64,000 nucleotides of DNA from Salinarchaeum sp. Harcht-Bsk1. GTDB taxonomy: Archaea; Halobacteriota; Halobacteria; Halobacteriales; Salinarchaeaceae. The translations under genes were made by a program, and so were the position numbers. Where the stretch lies: positions 1,054,001 through 1,118,000 of the forward strand of contig NC_021313.1 in NCBI RefSeq assembly GCF_000403645.1, in the 5' to 3' direction. The notes under the pieces are model-generated. The model did not search any database and had not been told where the DNA came from. It worked only from the letters and a program-made list of their open reading frames with translations. Shown here one piece after another: positions 32,898-42,508 of the stretch (within the stretch, counting starts at the first letter, position 1; each line of letters opens with the position of its first letter).

Positions 32898-33338
32898 CTA
32901 CTCGGCCTCGGCTTCCGCTTCGAGTTCGTCGATGAACTCGTGGGCGTCTTCGAGGATTTCGCGGGGGCCGTCCTGGGTGATCGTGTTGATCGCCTGCTCG
33001 TAGTCGCGCCACTGGTGGTCGCGGTGCTCGTGGGAGAGTTCGGCGGAGGCCTCGAAGGACTTCGCCACGAACAGGTGGACGGTCTTGTGGATCGTGTTGC
33101 CGTTCGCTTCGAACACGTAGTCGTACTCGTCGCGGAAGCCGTCGAGGAGACGGAAGTCTTCGATGCCCGCCTCCTCCTCGACCTCGCGGATCGCCGTCTG
33201 CTGGAGCTCTTCTGCCCCCTCCACCCCGCCCTTGGGGAACTCCCAGTCCCCCGGGCGAGATTTGAGGAGCAGGTACTCCCGCCGGCCGCGCGTATCCCGA
33301 TAGAGGATGGCGCCGGCGCTAGTCGCTTCGACTGGCAT
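32898..33338 (-). CDS. NUDIX hydrolase (Ap4A pyrophosphatase-like)
   Basis: A 146-residue NUDIX protein. The Nudix box is GGVEGAEELQQTAIREVEEEAG (GX5EX7REUXEEXGU), and MPVEATSAGAILYRD, KSRPGDWEFPKGG and VHLFVAKSF fit the bis(5'-nucleosyl)-tetraphosphatase group. It probably clears Ap4A or related nucleotides. The start at 33338 is chosen at the conserved MPVEATSAGAI; upstream codons in frame cross the intergenic promoter. Confidence 0.9.
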   Translation of the reverse strand: MPVEATSAGAILYRDTRGRREYLLLKSRPGDWEFPKGGVEGAEELQQTAIREVEEEAGIEDFRLLDGFRDEYDYVFEANGNTIHKTVHLFVAKSFEASAELSHEHRDHQWRDYEQAINTITQDGPREILEDAHEFIDELEAEAEAE

Positions 33339-33601
33339 TTGACGGCTATAGGCAGTCGCGTGGTAAAGGAATATCGGAGGGGAGCAGCGGTCGCTCCCTC
33401 GAACGTGGCGGATCGCGTTGCTTGCTATCGGACAGCAACGGCAGTCGTCTCCAGTGTGTCGCTCCGCTATCCGATCGCGTTCGGCCTGCCCGACGGACCG
33501 CCGTTCGCAAATTCGAGGTGAACGGATCCCCCGAGCGGTCCACGAGGTGGCCGGTAAGAAAAGATATTTGTAGAATCGCAACCATAGCACTATCTGTATT
33601 C

Positions 33602-33609
33602 GAGGTGAG
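33602..33609 (+). promoter_or_regulatory. Shine-Dalgarno sequence of the hsp20 gene
   Basis: GAGGTGAG ends 4 bp before ATG 33614 and matches the haloarchaeal anti-SD. A GATATTTG TATA-like box at 33563-33570 predicts a ~20-nt leader, so this gene is leadered unlike many neighbours. Confidence 0.6.
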
Positions 33610-33613
33610 ACTC

Positions 33614-33985
33614 ATGGCACTTCCCATGCGACCATCCACCTCGTGGACCCGTGGTATCGACCTGCCAAACCAGCTCTTCGAGACCGGAAGCGACGACTAC
33701 GAACTCTACGAGGCCGACGACGAGTTCGTGCTCACCGTCGAGCTTCCGGGCTTCGACCTCGAGGACATCGCCGTCAGCTGGGACGACGGCGTCCTCAACG
33801 TCTCTGCCGAGCACGAGGACGAACAGCGCGGCCGGCAGAAGACGTATCACCGACGGTTCCGCTTCCCGAAACGGATCGTCGAGGAGGAGATCGACGCCGA
33901 GTACACCAACGGCGTCCTCGAGATCACGCTCCCCGTGGAGAGCGGTGCGACCGCGCGGGGAACGGAGATCGAAGTGCGCGGCTAA
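33614..33985 (+). CDS. Small heat shock protein Hsp20
   Basis: A 123-residue alpha-crystallin-domain chaperone that holds unfolded proteins. The crystallin domain spans about residues 28-115 (YELYEADDEFVLTVELPGF, NVSAEHEDEQ, and YTNGVLEITLPV with the G-V-L-x-I motif). A short C-terminal TEIEVRG provides an I/V-x-I/V-like anchor. An upstream SD and TATA box suggest stress-regulated transcription, but no specific operator is recognised. Confidence 0.92.
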   Translation: MALPMRPSTSWTRGIDLPNQLFETGSDDYELYEADDEFVLTVELPGFDLEDIAVSWDDGVLNVSAEHEDEQRGRQKTYHRRFRFPKRIVEEEIDAEYTNGVLEITLPVESGATARGTEIEVRG

Positions 33986-34117
33986 TCGATCCCACCACGT
34001 CGCTATCCCCCACAGTCGCCGATTTTTCGTGAGTGGACGCCACCCAGTGCGTTGAGCGGATACTGCACCAGCCATGAGTGGTTCCTCGATTGGCTGCTAC
34101 GTCGATCACGCCTGCGA

Positions 34118-35287
34118 CTAGCCCTCCGCCGCGGCCTGCCGCTCCGCGTCCGCCGCCGTCGAGGCCGAGATCGCCAGCGAGAAGGCGACGACGAGCACGC
34201 CGAGCACCGCGACGTAGCCGTACATCGCCTGGACGCCGACGGCGTCGACGAGCACGCCGGTCACCAGCTCCCCGATCGCCCGACCGGCACTGACGCCGCC
34301 GACCATCAGGAGACTCTGGGCGGTCGACTTCAGCGCCGCCGGGGAGATCGAGTGCGCCAGGTTCACCGACGCGAGGTTGAAGAGTGCATAGCCGAGGCCG
34401 AGCATGACCTGCGAGGAGACGACCACGACGATCGAACCGGTCGTCGCCAGCAGGAGGTAGGTGCTCATGTAGAACACGCCGGCAGCGGCCATCAACCAGC
34501 GGTAGGAGCCACCGCCCCGCCGCGCGACGTAGACGAAGGCGACTGCCTCCGCGACCGTCTTGATGAACCACGCGAACCCCGTGATGGTGTCGGGCTGGTC
34601 GATCGCGCGGACGTAGACGGAGAAGAAGGCGGCCGTCGCGGGTGTCATCACGCCGAGGAAGAAGGCAGCGCCGAGCAGCAGGAAGAACTGCCGTGAGAGC
34701 AGCCGTCGGATCGACTCCAGGTCGAGGTCGTCCCCGAGCGCCTCCGGATCGTCGGCGGGGAGTCGCGTGAGCAACAATGCGAGCAACAGCGTGCCAACGG
34801 TGTAGGCGTAGAAGACGGCCTCCGTCGCCGTGATGCCGATCAGGAAGCCGAAGCCGAGGCCGGCGAGGCCGAAGGCGATCGAGCCGTAGGCCCGGACGCC
34901 CTCGTAGGACATTCCCGAGGAGAGCACCAGCGCGTTCGCGATCGGCACCGCCGGCGCGCGAAACGTCGCGAACACCACCGTCGCGACGAGGACCGCCGCG
35001 AACGTCGCGCCGACGAACGGCGCAAGCGGGTAGAGCAGGGCTGCGAGGGCGGCGACGATCGTCGAGACGTAGAGAATCGGCTTGCTCGCACCCTTCCAGT
35101 CGGCGATCAGCCCCCAGATCGGCTGGGCGATCATTCCACACAGCGGGAAGAGGAAGCCGACGATCCCCATCTGTGTCCCCGTGAGTCCGATCTCGTCGAG
35201 GAACACGTTCCGGAACATCACGTAGCCGGAGAAGGAGGCAAAGAGGATGAAGTAGAACAGTTTGAACCCGCGCTCCTCGCTCACCAT
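34118..35287 (-). CDS. MFS transporter (MFS_1-like)
   Basis: A 389-residue permease with about 11-12 membrane segments. It begins MVSEERGFKLFYFILFASF and has the loop 2-3 GLIADWKGASKP typical of MFS proteins, with a second half opening near RRLLSRQFFLLLGAAFFLG. It looks like the nucleoside-symporter-like/MFS_1_like branch. Substrate is not predictable. The gene is divergent from the histidine kinase gene; an upstream extension in frame is not hydrophobic and not family-like. Confidence 0.85.
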   Translation of the reverse strand: MVSEERGFKLFYFILFASFSGYVMFRNVFLDEIGLTGTQMGIVGFLFPLCGMIAQPIWGLIADWKGASKPILYVSTIVAALAALLYPLAPFVGATFAAVLVATVVFATFRAPAVPIANALVLSSGMSYEGVRAYGSIAFGLAGLGFGFLIGITATEAVFYAYTVGTLLLALLLTRLPADDPEALGDDLDLESIRRLLSRQFFLLLGAAFFLGVMTPATAAFFSVYVRAIDQPDTITGFAWFIKTVAEAVAFVYVARRGGGSYRWLMAAAGVFYMSTYLLLATTGSIVVVVSSQVMLGLGYALFNLASVNLAHSISPAALKSTAQSLLMVGGVSAGRAIGELVTGVLVDAVGVQAMYGYVAVLGVLVVAFSLAISASTAADAERQAAAEG

Positions 35288-35521
35288 CGGGCGATCACTC
35301 CCGGCGCCACATCCACGGCCGTCGCTGCCGACCCCGCGGCGCTGCCAGCCTGTCCCGTCGTCATCAACTATCTCGACAGTCGGACGCCTGCGTCGCTTGA
35401 GTATTCCGACCGCGGCGGGCCTACCCGCTTCCCGCGCTACCGCAGTAACGCCGTCGACCGGCCGGCGATCGATCGACCTTCGTCCGCGTCCAGTCGATGA
35501 TAAGATCGAGTCGGGTCGGCC

Positions 35522-37639
35522 GTGAAACGGCGGGCATACGGCCAATCGCCAACCGCCGCTGCCGTCGGCATCCGGCCGTCACGTATTCACGTCGGAACCG
35601 ACAACCGGTCCCTACCTTTGTCGTCACCGCTGCACAGTCCGTCCCGCGGCCTCGTCGTCACGACCGACGAGGCGCTTGCCGACGCGCTCGAAGCCGCGCT
35701 GCTCGGCGGTCGACTCGACCAGATCGACGTCGCGTCCGACGCGGCCGCAGCGTTGCAGTCGATCGACGCCGAGGCAGCCCAGCCCGTCGGCTGCGTGCTC
35801 GTCACCGACGCGATCGCAGCCGAGTCGCCTCCGGACGTCGTCGCCGAACTCCGGGGCAGTAACGGGCGGCTGCCGATTCTCGTCGTCGGGGACGACGCCC
35901 GGGACGCGTGGCGTGCCACGGCGGCAGGCGCAGACGGCTTCGTGCCGAGGGAGCCCCCCGAGGCGCTGCGCGAGACCGTCGACGAACGCATCGAGGCGTA
36001 CGAACGCCGCCGGTGGGAAGCGGCCGACAGCGCGGCGCTCGAGGCGCTGCTCGCCACGGTCCAGGGATCGGTCTACGTCAAAGACGCCGAGGCGCGCCAC
36101 CTCCGGAAGTCTCGCGAGCAAGGTGACATCCCGCCTGAGGAGGCCATCGGCAAGACGGACGCAGAGATCTACGACGAGGCGACCTACCAGGAGGACCTCG
36201 ACGTGCTCCGGACGGGCGAAGGGTTCGACGCCAAGTCCGAGAGCTTCGAGACGACTGACGGCACCCACTGGCTCGAGACCTCGAAACACGTCTGGCGGGA
36301 CGACGACGGCGAGATCGCTGGCCTCGTCGGCTATACGGAGGACGTGACAGACTCCGTCGAGCGCCAGGAACGCATCGCCGACCAGCAGCGCCGACTCGAG
36401 GCCGTCGCGGAGAGCTACACGCACGACCTCCGAACGCCGCTCTCGCTGGCGACGGGGTACCTCGAACAGGCCCGCATGACCGGCGAGGAGGAGTTCCTCG
36501 ACGAGGTCGAAGACGCACTCGAACGCATCGACGAGATGCTCGACGATCTCAAAGCCGTGGCGACCAGCGAGGACGAGGACGTCGCCGAGACGAGGGAGGC
36601 GGAGGACCCGCTTCCCTCGACGTCGCTCGCGTCGGTCGCACGTGACGTGTGGCGACTCACTGGCACCGACGCCGCGACGCTCGACCTCGATTTCCCCGAG
36701 TCGACCGTCGTGCAGGTCGCACCCGGGACGCTCCGAACGGTCCTCGAGAACCTGTTCAAGAATGCAGTACAGCACGCCGGCGACGACGTGACCGTACAAG
36801 TGACGTGCCTCGATGAGGACGGCGGGTTCGCCGTCGAAGACGACGGCCCCGGCATCCCCGCAGCGGACCGGGACGCCGTGCTCGAGCGTGGTTTCAGTAC
36901 GAGCGATACCGGCACCGGGGTCGGCCTCGGGCTGGTCTCGGAGATCGCCGACCGTCTCGAGTGGGACGTTCGCGTCACGGAGAGCGAGAGCGGCGGCGCC
37001 CGCATCGAACTGGCGAACTGCCCGACGGTCCAGGACCCGCCGTCGACGGCGGGCGAGTGGACGCAACGAAACCTCGATTCGACGGCGACGATCGGATACG
37101 ACGACGAGCAGAGCGAGGCGAGCACGACCGGGACCGCCGGCCAGTGGACCGTCACCGGCGCTGGCCGGTCGATCATCGAGGACGTCAACGAGTTCCAGTT
37201 CGCCTACGGGACTGTGGAACCGCCAGTGCGGATCGAGGCTCGCATCGCGGACCTCGAGGCCGTCTCGGAGTGGAGCTTCGGCGGCGTCATGGTGCGCTCC
37301 GCGGTCGACCCCGACGCGGCGTACGCCGGGATCGGGCCATCAGTGGGCCGGGGCACCACGCTGTTGTGGCGGCCCGCGCCCGACGAACTGGGCGTCGGCC
37401 AGGCGGTGGCCGACGCCGCAGACACCCACGACTGGGCCAGACTCGAGGTTGCAGACGGAACAGTCACGGCGTCCGTCTCGCGCGACGGGACTGACTGGAC
37501 GCCAGTCGATCAGCGCCGGGTCGCCCTCGAGGGCCCGATACACGCCGGGATCGCCGTCTGCAGTACGATCCCTGGCGAGCACTGCACGGCCACCTTCGAG
37601 TCGGTCTCGCTCTGCGTTCGGTCGTCACCGGACCCGTAA
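35522..37639 (+). CDS. Cytosolic sensor histidine kinase with a C-terminal ConA-like (DUF1349-type) domain
   Basis: A 705-residue protein with no membrane segment. Residues about 43-160 form a receiver-like domain; D96 (VLVTDAI) could be its phospho-site. Residues 170-280 form a PAS domain. HisKA has ESYTHDLRTPLS with H301. The ATPase has NLFKNAVQHAG (410-420), EDDGPGIP and GTGVGLGLV. Residues about 535-702 then form a beta-rich domain (GQWTVTGAGRSI, WSFGGVMVRSAVDP, VSRDGTDWTPV) like the concanavalin-fold DUF1349 domains normally found in secreted carbohydrate-active proteins. The GTG start lies 22 bp after a weak TATA box. Confidence 0.8.
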   Translation: MKRRAYGQSPTAAAVGIRPSRIHVGTDNRSLPLSSPLHSPSRGLVVTTDEALADALEAALLGGRLDQIDVASDAAAALQSIDAEAAQPVGCVLVTDAIAAESPPDVVAELRGSNGRLPILVVGDDARDAWRATAAGADGFVPREPPEALRETVDERIEAYERRRWEAADSAALEALLATVQGSVYVKDAEARHLRKSREQGDIPPEEAIGKTDAEIYDEATYQEDLDVLRTGEGFDAKSESFETTDGTHWLETSKHVWRDDDGEIAGLVGYTEDVTDSVERQERIADQQRRLEAVAESYTHDLRTPLSLATGYLEQARMTGEEEFLDEVEDALERIDEMLDDLKAVATSEDEDVAETREAEDPLPSTSLASVARDVWRLTGTDAATLDLDFPESTVVQVAPGTLRTVLENLFKNAVQHAGDDVTVQVTCLDEDGGFAVEDDGPGIPAADRDAVLERGFSTSDTGTGVGLGLVSEIADRLEWDVRVTESESGGARIELANCPTVQDPPSTAGEWTQRNLDSTATIGYDDEQSEASTTGTAGQWTVTGAGRSIIEDVNEFQFAYGTVEPPVRIEARIADLEAVSEWSFGGVMVRSAVDPDAAYAGIGPSVGRGTTLLWRPAPDELGVGQAVADAADTHDWARLEVADGTVTASVSRDGTDWTPVDQRRVALEGPIHAGIAVCSTIPGEHCTATFESVSLCVRSSPDP

Positions 37640-37716
37640 GGTCCGATCGCGAGCGACACTCGATCGCGACCCGCCGAAACGAAAGGCACAATTGCCGTCC
37701 CGGAGAATCACGGGGC

Positions 37717-38010
37717 ATGAGCGAGGACGACGCCGAAGACGAGGAGGCCGAAGAGCCCGCCGTCGAACTCGGCGAGCAGACGCCCGTCGAGGGCGCGCCG
37801 CTGGCCCGCGTGACCGCACGGCTGCACTTCCCCCTCCAGAAGAGCGAGATCCAGCGCCGCGAGGGCGGGTCGACGATCCGAACGCCCTCCGGCCCGCGGA
37901 CCGTCACCGACGTGCTCGCCGACGTCGAGACGACCTACTTCGCCACCGACGACGAGTTCCGGAGCACGGTCGAGGACGTGATCGGGACCGGCCCAGTCCC
38001 GACGGAGTAG
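37717..38010 (+). CDS. DUF5789-like small protein
   Basis: A 97-residue acidic protein with TARLHFPLQKSEIQRREGG, VTDVLADV and FRSTVEDVIGTG, which resembles the haloarchaeal DUF5789 family of unknown function. It ends 4 bp before the CPBP protease start, so the two are likely co-transcribed. Confidence 0.72.
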   Translation: MSEDDAEDEEAEEPAVELGEQTPVEGAPLARVTARLHFPLQKSEIQRREGGSTIRTPSGPRTVTDVLADVETTYFATDDEFRSTVEDVIGTGPVPTE

Positions 38011-38014
38011 CGCC

Positions 38015-38713
38015 GTGTCGACGGCCGCCGACGCCCGGACGGCTGCCCTCCGGGACCGGCTGGCCACCCTCTCCTGGTACCAGCGCTCCGTCCTCCTGGG
38101 CGGCGCCGTGACCATCGCCTGGATGAACGTTCCCCTCCAGGGAATCGACGCGCGGCTCCTGCGAGACGGGCTCCTGTTCCTGGCGATCCCGATGGCGTTC
38201 GCGCTGGCCCACGGCAACCGGCTGGGCTGGCGCGTCGACCGTCGCGCCGTCAAGGACGCCCTCCTGCTGTCGGCGTTCGTCCTCCCGTTCTACGTCGTCG
38301 GCTCGACGCTCCCCGGCGTTCGCGAGTTCTACCCGATGTGGGGCCTCGACAGCGCCGCGCCCGTTCCGTTCCTCACTCACGCGATCAAACAGCTCTTCCT
38401 CGTGATCGCCGGCGAGACGTTCTTCCGTGGCCTCCTGTGTGTGGGCCTGCGCGAGAAGGGCCCGTGGGTGGCGTTCGTCAGCCCCGTGATCTACGCGCTG
38501 TTGCACGCCAGCAAGCCGCCCGTCGAACTCCTGCTCTCGGGGCCGACGGACGTCCTCTTCGGGCTGACCGACTACCACGCCAACTCGCTGTTGCCCTCCG
38601 TCGTGGCACACGGGTTCGGACTGATCCTGCTGGACTGGCTGGTCCTGCACGATCCGCTGCTCGATCCCGAGACGACGGCCGGGTGGTTCGAGTGGCTGCC
38701 GTTCGTGGTATAG
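38015..38713 (+). CDS. CPBP family intramembrane metalloprotease-like protein
   Basis: A 232-residue protein with about six membrane helices. It carries the Abi/CPBP pattern: VIAGETFFRGLL (ExxxR; the usual first Glu of EExxxR is Gly), IYALLHASKPP (the FxxxH motif with Tyr) and VVAHGFG with the last histidine. These are Rce1-like glutamic proteases; the substrate is unknown. GTG start. Loss of one Glu may weaken activity. Confidence 0.84.
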   Translation: MSTAADARTAALRDRLATLSWYQRSVLLGGAVTIAWMNVPLQGIDARLLRDGLLFLAIPMAFALAHGNRLGWRVDRRAVKDALLLSAFVLPFYVVGSTLPGVREFYPMWGLDSAAPVPFLTHAIKQLFLVIAGETFFRGLLCVGLREKGPWVAFVSPVIYALLHASKPPVELLLSGPTDVLFGLTDYHANSLLPSVVAHGFGLILLDWLVLHDPLLDPETTAGWFEWLPFVV

Positions 38714-38872
38714 TTAGCGCCAATTCCTGTTCACGTAGACAGGGCGCTCGATCTACTCCTGCGGGAGGTCGCTTGAAATCGCGTCGACGTGCTCGACGTC
38801 GTGACCGTCGGCCCGGAGTCCAGCAACGGCTTGGCGGTCGATAGTCTCGTCCGCGAGGATCCGGTAGCTCAC
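38714..38872 (-). pseudogene. Decayed DUF5615 (PIN-like) toxin gene
   Basis: GTG 38872 opens SYRILADETIDRQAVAGLRA and GHDVEHVD, the typical N-terminus of DUF5615 proteins, but stops at TAG 38753-38755 after 39 codons. The same frame continues past the stop for 12 codons (ending YVNRNWR, TAA 38714-38716), resembling a DUF5615 C-terminus. The middle two-thirds of the domain is missing. The start overlaps the DUF433 stop (GTGA), the normal arrangement of DUF433-DUF5615 pairs. Confidence 0.6.
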
Positions 38873-39159
38873 ACGTCGTCCGGACCAGTAATCGCGTCAG
38901 CCCGATGCGTCTCGATCGTCTCCGAACGGCGCTCCTCGACGGTGCGCATCTCCTCGGGGTGGTCGTGATAGTACGCGAGGGCGTGGTAAACGTCTGCGAG
39001 GTCGACCCCGTACTGCTCTGCGAAACTCGCCGGCCCCAGGTCACCCTCCTCCACGCGCTCGTGAACGAAGCGGACCGTGACTCGGCTGTCAGTGATGTGG
39101 GGCTCGTCGTGGAGCTCCGAATCCTGCCCAGCGACGATCCGGCGGGACGCCTGTGCCAT
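38869..39159 (-). CDS. DUF433 antitoxin-like protein
   Basis: A 96-residue protein of the DUF433 (VapB-like winged HTH) family: IVAGQDSELHDEPHITDSRVTVRFVHERV followed by FAEQYGVDLADVYHALAYYHDHPEEM. DUF433 genes usually precede DUF5615 PIN-like genes and probably act as their antitoxin. The start at 39159 has a TATA-like TAAATAC centred about 28 bp upstream. The partner downstream is a remnant. Confidence 0.83.
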   Translation of the reverse strand: MAQASRRIVAGQDSELHDEPHITDSRVTVRFVHERVEEGDLGPASFAEQYGVDLADVYHALAYYHDHPEEMRTVEERRSETIETHRADAITGPDDV

Positions 39160-39324
39160 AGTGGACGAAGGTTGGGCCGCAATCGTATTTAGGGCTGTGG
39201 CGATTGGAGCGTAGCGCAATCTGGAGTTCGTACGCGAACGACGTGGCAGCCGCTTCCAGTCGAATCGACCCTCGAAGAAGTCCGCGCAAACGATCGCGCC
39301 CGTGACGAAATTCGAATGCCGCGT

Positions 39325-40101
39325 TCAGATGCCGCCCTCGAAGTCGTCGAGGGCGTAGGTCGGCTCCGCGCCGCGGCGGTCGAGCGTCTCGTTGGCGAGC
39401 AGCCAGTAGACGACGGAGAGGGCCTTGCGACCCTTGTTGTTCGTCGGGATGACGAGGTCGACGTTGCTCGTGGCGTTGTTGGAGTCACACATCGCGATCA
39501 CGGGGATCCCGACGGTGATGGCCTCCTTGACGGCCTGGGCGTCGCCGATCGGGTCGGTGACGACCACGACGTCCGGCTCGATGTAGCCGTCGTACTTCGG
39601 GTTCGTCAGCGTTCCCGGGATGAAGCGGCCGGTGCGGGCCCGCGCGCCGATCGCCTCGGCGAACTTCTCGGCGGGGAACTGGCCGTACTGGCGGGACGAC
39701 GCGACGAGGACCTGCTCGGGGTCGTAGCCCGAGAGGAAGTCCGCGGCGGTGCGGATGCGCCCGTCGGTCTGGGCGACGTCCAGCACGTAGAGGCCGTCGG
39801 TCCGGACGCGGTGGATGAACCGCTCCATGTCCGAGGTCTTCTGCTGGGTCCCGATGTGGACGCCAGCGCCGAGGTACTCCTCGACGGGGATCAGCAGGTC
39901 GGCCTCCTCGTCGCCGAGCACGTCGTCGTCGAGCTGTGGTTCGTCGGCGGCCGCCTCGTCCTCGGCCTCGGCGGCCTCGGCGTCGGCGTCTGCCGCGTCC
40001 GGTGCGTCGGTGGGCTCTTCGGTTGCCTCGGCGGCGGACGCCTCGTCGGCCTCCGCTTCCTCGGCGTCGAGCCCCTCCATTTCGTTGTCGTTGTTACTCA
40101 T
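39325..40101 (-). CDS. rps2: Ribosomal protein uS2
   Basis: A 258-residue small-subunit protein. The N-terminal 65 residues are an acidic Glu/Ala/Asp extension. The uS2 fold starts at [20 protein letters not shown], with [51 protein letters not shown] and [20 protein letters not shown]. It is the last gene of the cluster and overlaps eno by 4 bp (ATGA). Confidence 0.97.
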   Translation of the reverse strand: MSNNDNEMEGLDAEEAEADEASAAEATEEPTDAPDAADADAEAAEAEDEAAADEPQLDDDVLGDEEADLLIPVEEYLGAGVHIGTQQKTSDMERFIHRVRTDGLYVLDVAQTDGRIRTAADFLSGYDPEQVLVASSRQYGQFPAEKFAEAIGARARTGRFIPGTLTNPKYDGYIEPDVVVVTDPIGDAQAVKEAITVGIPVIAMCDSNNATSNVDLVIPTNNKGRKALSVVYWLLANETLDRRGAEPTYALDDFEGGI

Positions 40102-41300
40102 GTTGCGTCGTCGTCGATCCGGATGAGTTCGTTGAGCTTCGCGGTCCGCTCGCCGCCGACGGCGCCCGTCTTGATGAAGGGGACGTCCGTCGCGACGGCG
40201 AGGTGTGCGATCGTCGCGTCCTCGGTCTCGCCCGAGCGGTGGGAGACGACCGAGGCGAGCCCGTTCTCGCGAGCCAGTTCGATCGCGTCGACCGCGTCGG
40301 TCAGCGTGCCGATCTGGTTGGGCTTGATCAGGATGGAGTTGGCGGCGCCGGTGTCGATGCCGGTCTGGAGGCGCTCGACGTTCGTCACGAAGAGGTCGTC
40401 GCCACAGATCAGCGTCCGGTCGCCGTCCACTCGGTCTGTGAGGTTGGCGAAGGCCTCGTAGTCGTTCTCGTCGAGTGGGTCCTCGACGTAGACGAGGTCG
40501 TACTCCTCGATGAGGTCGACCATGTAGTCGATCTGCTCCTCGGTGGAGCGGGTCTCCTCGCCGTAGTGGTACTCGCCGTCCTCGTAGAGTTCGGCGCCGG
40601 CGACGTCGAGGCCGAAGCGGATCTCGAAGCCGACCTCGTCCTCGACGTCGTCGACGGCCTGCTCGACCAGGTCGAACGCCTCGGCGTCGTCGATCGACGG
40701 CGCCCAGGCGCCCTCGTCGCCCTTGCCGGCCGCGATGCCGTCCTCGTGGAGTAGCTCCGCGACGCGGGCGTGGACCGCCGCGTTCGCGAACACTGCCTCC
40801 TGGACGTTCGGGGCGCCGACGGGTGCGGAGAGGAACTCCTGGATGTGCGTCGCGTCGGCAGCGTGCTCGCCGCCGCCCACGACGTTGCCGAGCGGCGTCG
40901 GGAAGGAGTCGCCGCGGAACGCACCGCCGAGGTGCTGGTACAGCGGCGCACCGAGCGTGTCGGCGGCGGCCTTCGCGGCGGCCATCGAGATGGCGACCGC
41001 GGAGTTCGCGCCGATCTCGGAGAAGTCGTCGGTGCCGTCAGCAGCGCGCAGCGTCCGGTCGACAGAGCGCTGGTCGCCGACGTGGACCTCACCGACGAGT
41101 CGCGGGATCGCGTGTTCGCGTGCCGCGGCGATGGCCTCGGCAGCGGGCAGTTCGATGGCCTCGTACTCGCCCGTGGAAGCGCCGGATGGCGCCGCCGCGC
41201 GGCCGAAGCCGCCGGTCTCGGTGAGTACGTCGGCCTCGACCGTCGCATTGCCGCGGGAGTCGAGGATCCGGCGGAGCCGGACGTCGGTGATCAGCACCAC
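40098..41300 (-). CDS. eno: Enolase
   Basis: Interconverts 2-phosphoglycerate and phosphoenolpyruvate. The 400-residue protein begins [24 protein letters not shown]. Catalytic and metal residues lie in DEGAWAP, the LDVAGAEL and [11 protein letters not shown] strands, [18 protein letters not shown] (catalytic Lys) and [11 protein letters not shown]. The GTG start follows the rpoK stop directly. Its position between Rpo6 and uS2 is a conserved archaeal arrangement. Confidence 0.97.
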   Translation of the reverse strand: MVLITDVRLRRILDSRGNATVEADVLTETGGFGRAAAPSGASTGEYEAIELPAAEAIAAAREHAIPRLVGEVHVGDQRSVDRTLRAADGTDDFSEIGANSAVAISMAAAKAAADTLGAPLYQHLGGAFRGDSFPTPLGNVVGGGEHAADATHIQEFLSAPVGAPNVQEAVFANAAVHARVAELLHEDGIAAGKGDEGAWAPSIDDAEAFDLVEQAVDDVEDEVGFEIRFGLDVAGAELYEDGEYHYGEETRSTEEQIDYMVDLIEEYDLVYVEDPLDENDYEAFANLTDRVDGDRTLICGDDLFVTNVERLQTGIDTGAANSILIKPNQIGTLTDAVDAIELARENGLASVVSHRSGETEDATIAHLAVATDVPFIKTGAVGGERTAKLNELIRIDDDAT

Positions 41301-41477
41301 CTACGCGTCACCCCGATCGACCGTGAACGGGAGCACGCCCGCGTCGTACTCTTCGGCAGCGACGAGGATCGGTTCCGTCTGGTCGGTGTCGATGAGCACC
41401 GGCGCGCCGTAGGAGACCTGCAGCGCTCGCGCGCCGAGGATCCGTGCCCGCTCGTAGCGGGTGAAGCGCTGTGTCAT
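41301..41477 (-). CDS. rpoK: RNA polymerase subunit Rpo6 (K)
   Basis: A 58-residue subunit that helps assemble the polymerase (omega/Rpb6 equivalent). It reads [20 protein letters not shown] and ends with the conserved [18 protein letters not shown] pattern. It overlaps Rpo10 by 4 bp and abuts the enolase start. Confidence 0.96.
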   Translation of the reverse strand: MTQRFTRYERARILGARALQVSYGAPVLIDTDQTEPILVAAEEYDAGVLPFTVDRGDA

Positions 41478-41674
41478 TGGTAGGGAGCCACGATGTCGAC
41501 GAGGTCCTTGTGCGAGACGAGCATCCGCCGGCAGCAGTGGCGGTCCACGCCGAGGTCGTCGAGGACCTTCTCCGGGTCCTCGGGCTCCTCGGCCTCGCGC
41601 GTCCGAGCCTTGAACTCCTCCCAGTGCTCGCCGACGACGTTGCCGCACGTGAAACAGCGAACTGGGACCATCAT
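41474..41674 (-). CDS. rpoN: RNA polymerase subunit Rpo10 (N)
   Basis: A 66-residue zinc-binding subunit of archaeal RNA polymerase (Rpb10 equivalent). It starts [18 protein letters not shown] and has the CFTC and HCCRRML cysteine pattern that binds one zinc. The name here is the archaeal subunit N, not the bacterial sigma-54. Confidence 0.97.
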   Translation of the reverse strand: MMVPVRCFTCGNVVGEHWEEFKARTREAEEPEDPEKVLDDLGVDRHCCRRMLVSHKDLVDIVAPYQ

Positions 41675-41681
41675 GGTTAGA

Positions 41682-42077
41682 TCACCGGTAGGACTTCTGG
41701 TAGCGGGCCCGTGCGCCGGGGCCGCCCCACTTCTTGGGTTCGGAGCGACGGACGTCGTTGACGAGCAGCGTCCGGTCGAACTCCATGTACGCGTCGCGGA
41801 GTTCGGCGTCGCCGCTGTGCTCGACGATGCCCCGTGCGATCGCGGTCCGGGCCGCGTCGGCCTGCCCGATCACGCCGCCGCCCTCGACGTCGACCTCGAT
41901 GTCGACGTCGTCGCGGATGCCGTCGACGACGCGGAAGGGTTCGAGGACCTTCAGGCGCGCCGTCTCCGGCTCGAGCAGTTCGACGGGCTCCGAGTTGATG
42001 CGAACGCGACCCTCGCCCTCGCGAACGGTCGCGCGAGCGATGGCGGTCTTCTTCTTGCCGCTAGTGTTCGTTACCAT
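41682..42077 (-). CDS. rps9: Ribosomal protein uS9
   Basis: A 131-residue small-subunit protein whose C-terminal tail reaches the P site. It opens [18 protein letters not shown], has [21 protein letters not shown] and ends [22 protein letters not shown]-type with the conserved basic tail. It overlaps uL13 by 7 bp. Confidence 0.97.
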   Translation of the reverse strand: MVTNTSGKKKTAIARATVREGEGRVRINSEPVELLEPETARLKVLEPFRVVDGIRDDVDIEVDVEGGGVIGQADAARTAIARGIVEHSGDAELRDAYMEFDRTLLVNDVRRSEPKKWGGPGARARYQKSYR

Positions 42078-42508
42078 GTGACGTTGGCTCCGAGTTGCTC
42101 GCTGACCTCGCCCAGGTGGACGAAGCGGATGTTCGAGAGTCGATCCAGCGAGGTGTCCGGGAGGTGTTCGGCCTCCTGGTCGTTCGGGTTCCCGACGTAG
42201 GCGCGAACCCGTCCGAGGGCCTCTCGGCCTCGCTGCTTCTTGTGGGGGAGCATGCCGCGCACGGTGCGCTTCATGATCGTGTCCGGGCGCTTGGGGTAGG
42301 CCGGGCCACGGTCGCTCCCGATCTCGCGTCGCTTGCGATACTTCGCGAAGATGTCCTCGCGATCGCCGGTGATGACGGCGCCTTCCGCGTTGACGATCGC
42401 GACCGAGTCGCCGTCCAGGGCCGCCTGCGCGACCTGGCTGGCGACGCGACCGAGGATGGCGTCGCGGGCGTCGACGACGAGGTCCGCCTCGAACTCGGCG
42501 GCGCTCAT
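42071..42508 (-). CDS. rpl13: Ribosomal protein uL13
   Basis: A 145-residue large-subunit protein: [39 protein letters not shown] and [24 protein letters not shown] overlap with eL18. Confidence 0.97.
   Translation of the reverse strand: MSAAEFEADLVVDARDAILGRVASQVAQAALDGDSVAIVNAEGAVITGDREDIFAKYRKRREIGSDRGPAYPKRPDTIMKRTVRGMLPHKKQRGREALGRVRAYVGNPNDQEAEHLPDTSLDRLSNIRFVHLGEVSEQLGANVTW

Noticed and set aside
38753-38872. Functional 39-residue peptide after DUF433
   Set aside because: The sequence matches only the first third of DUF5615 and similarity appears to resume after the stop, so a remnant is the better reading.
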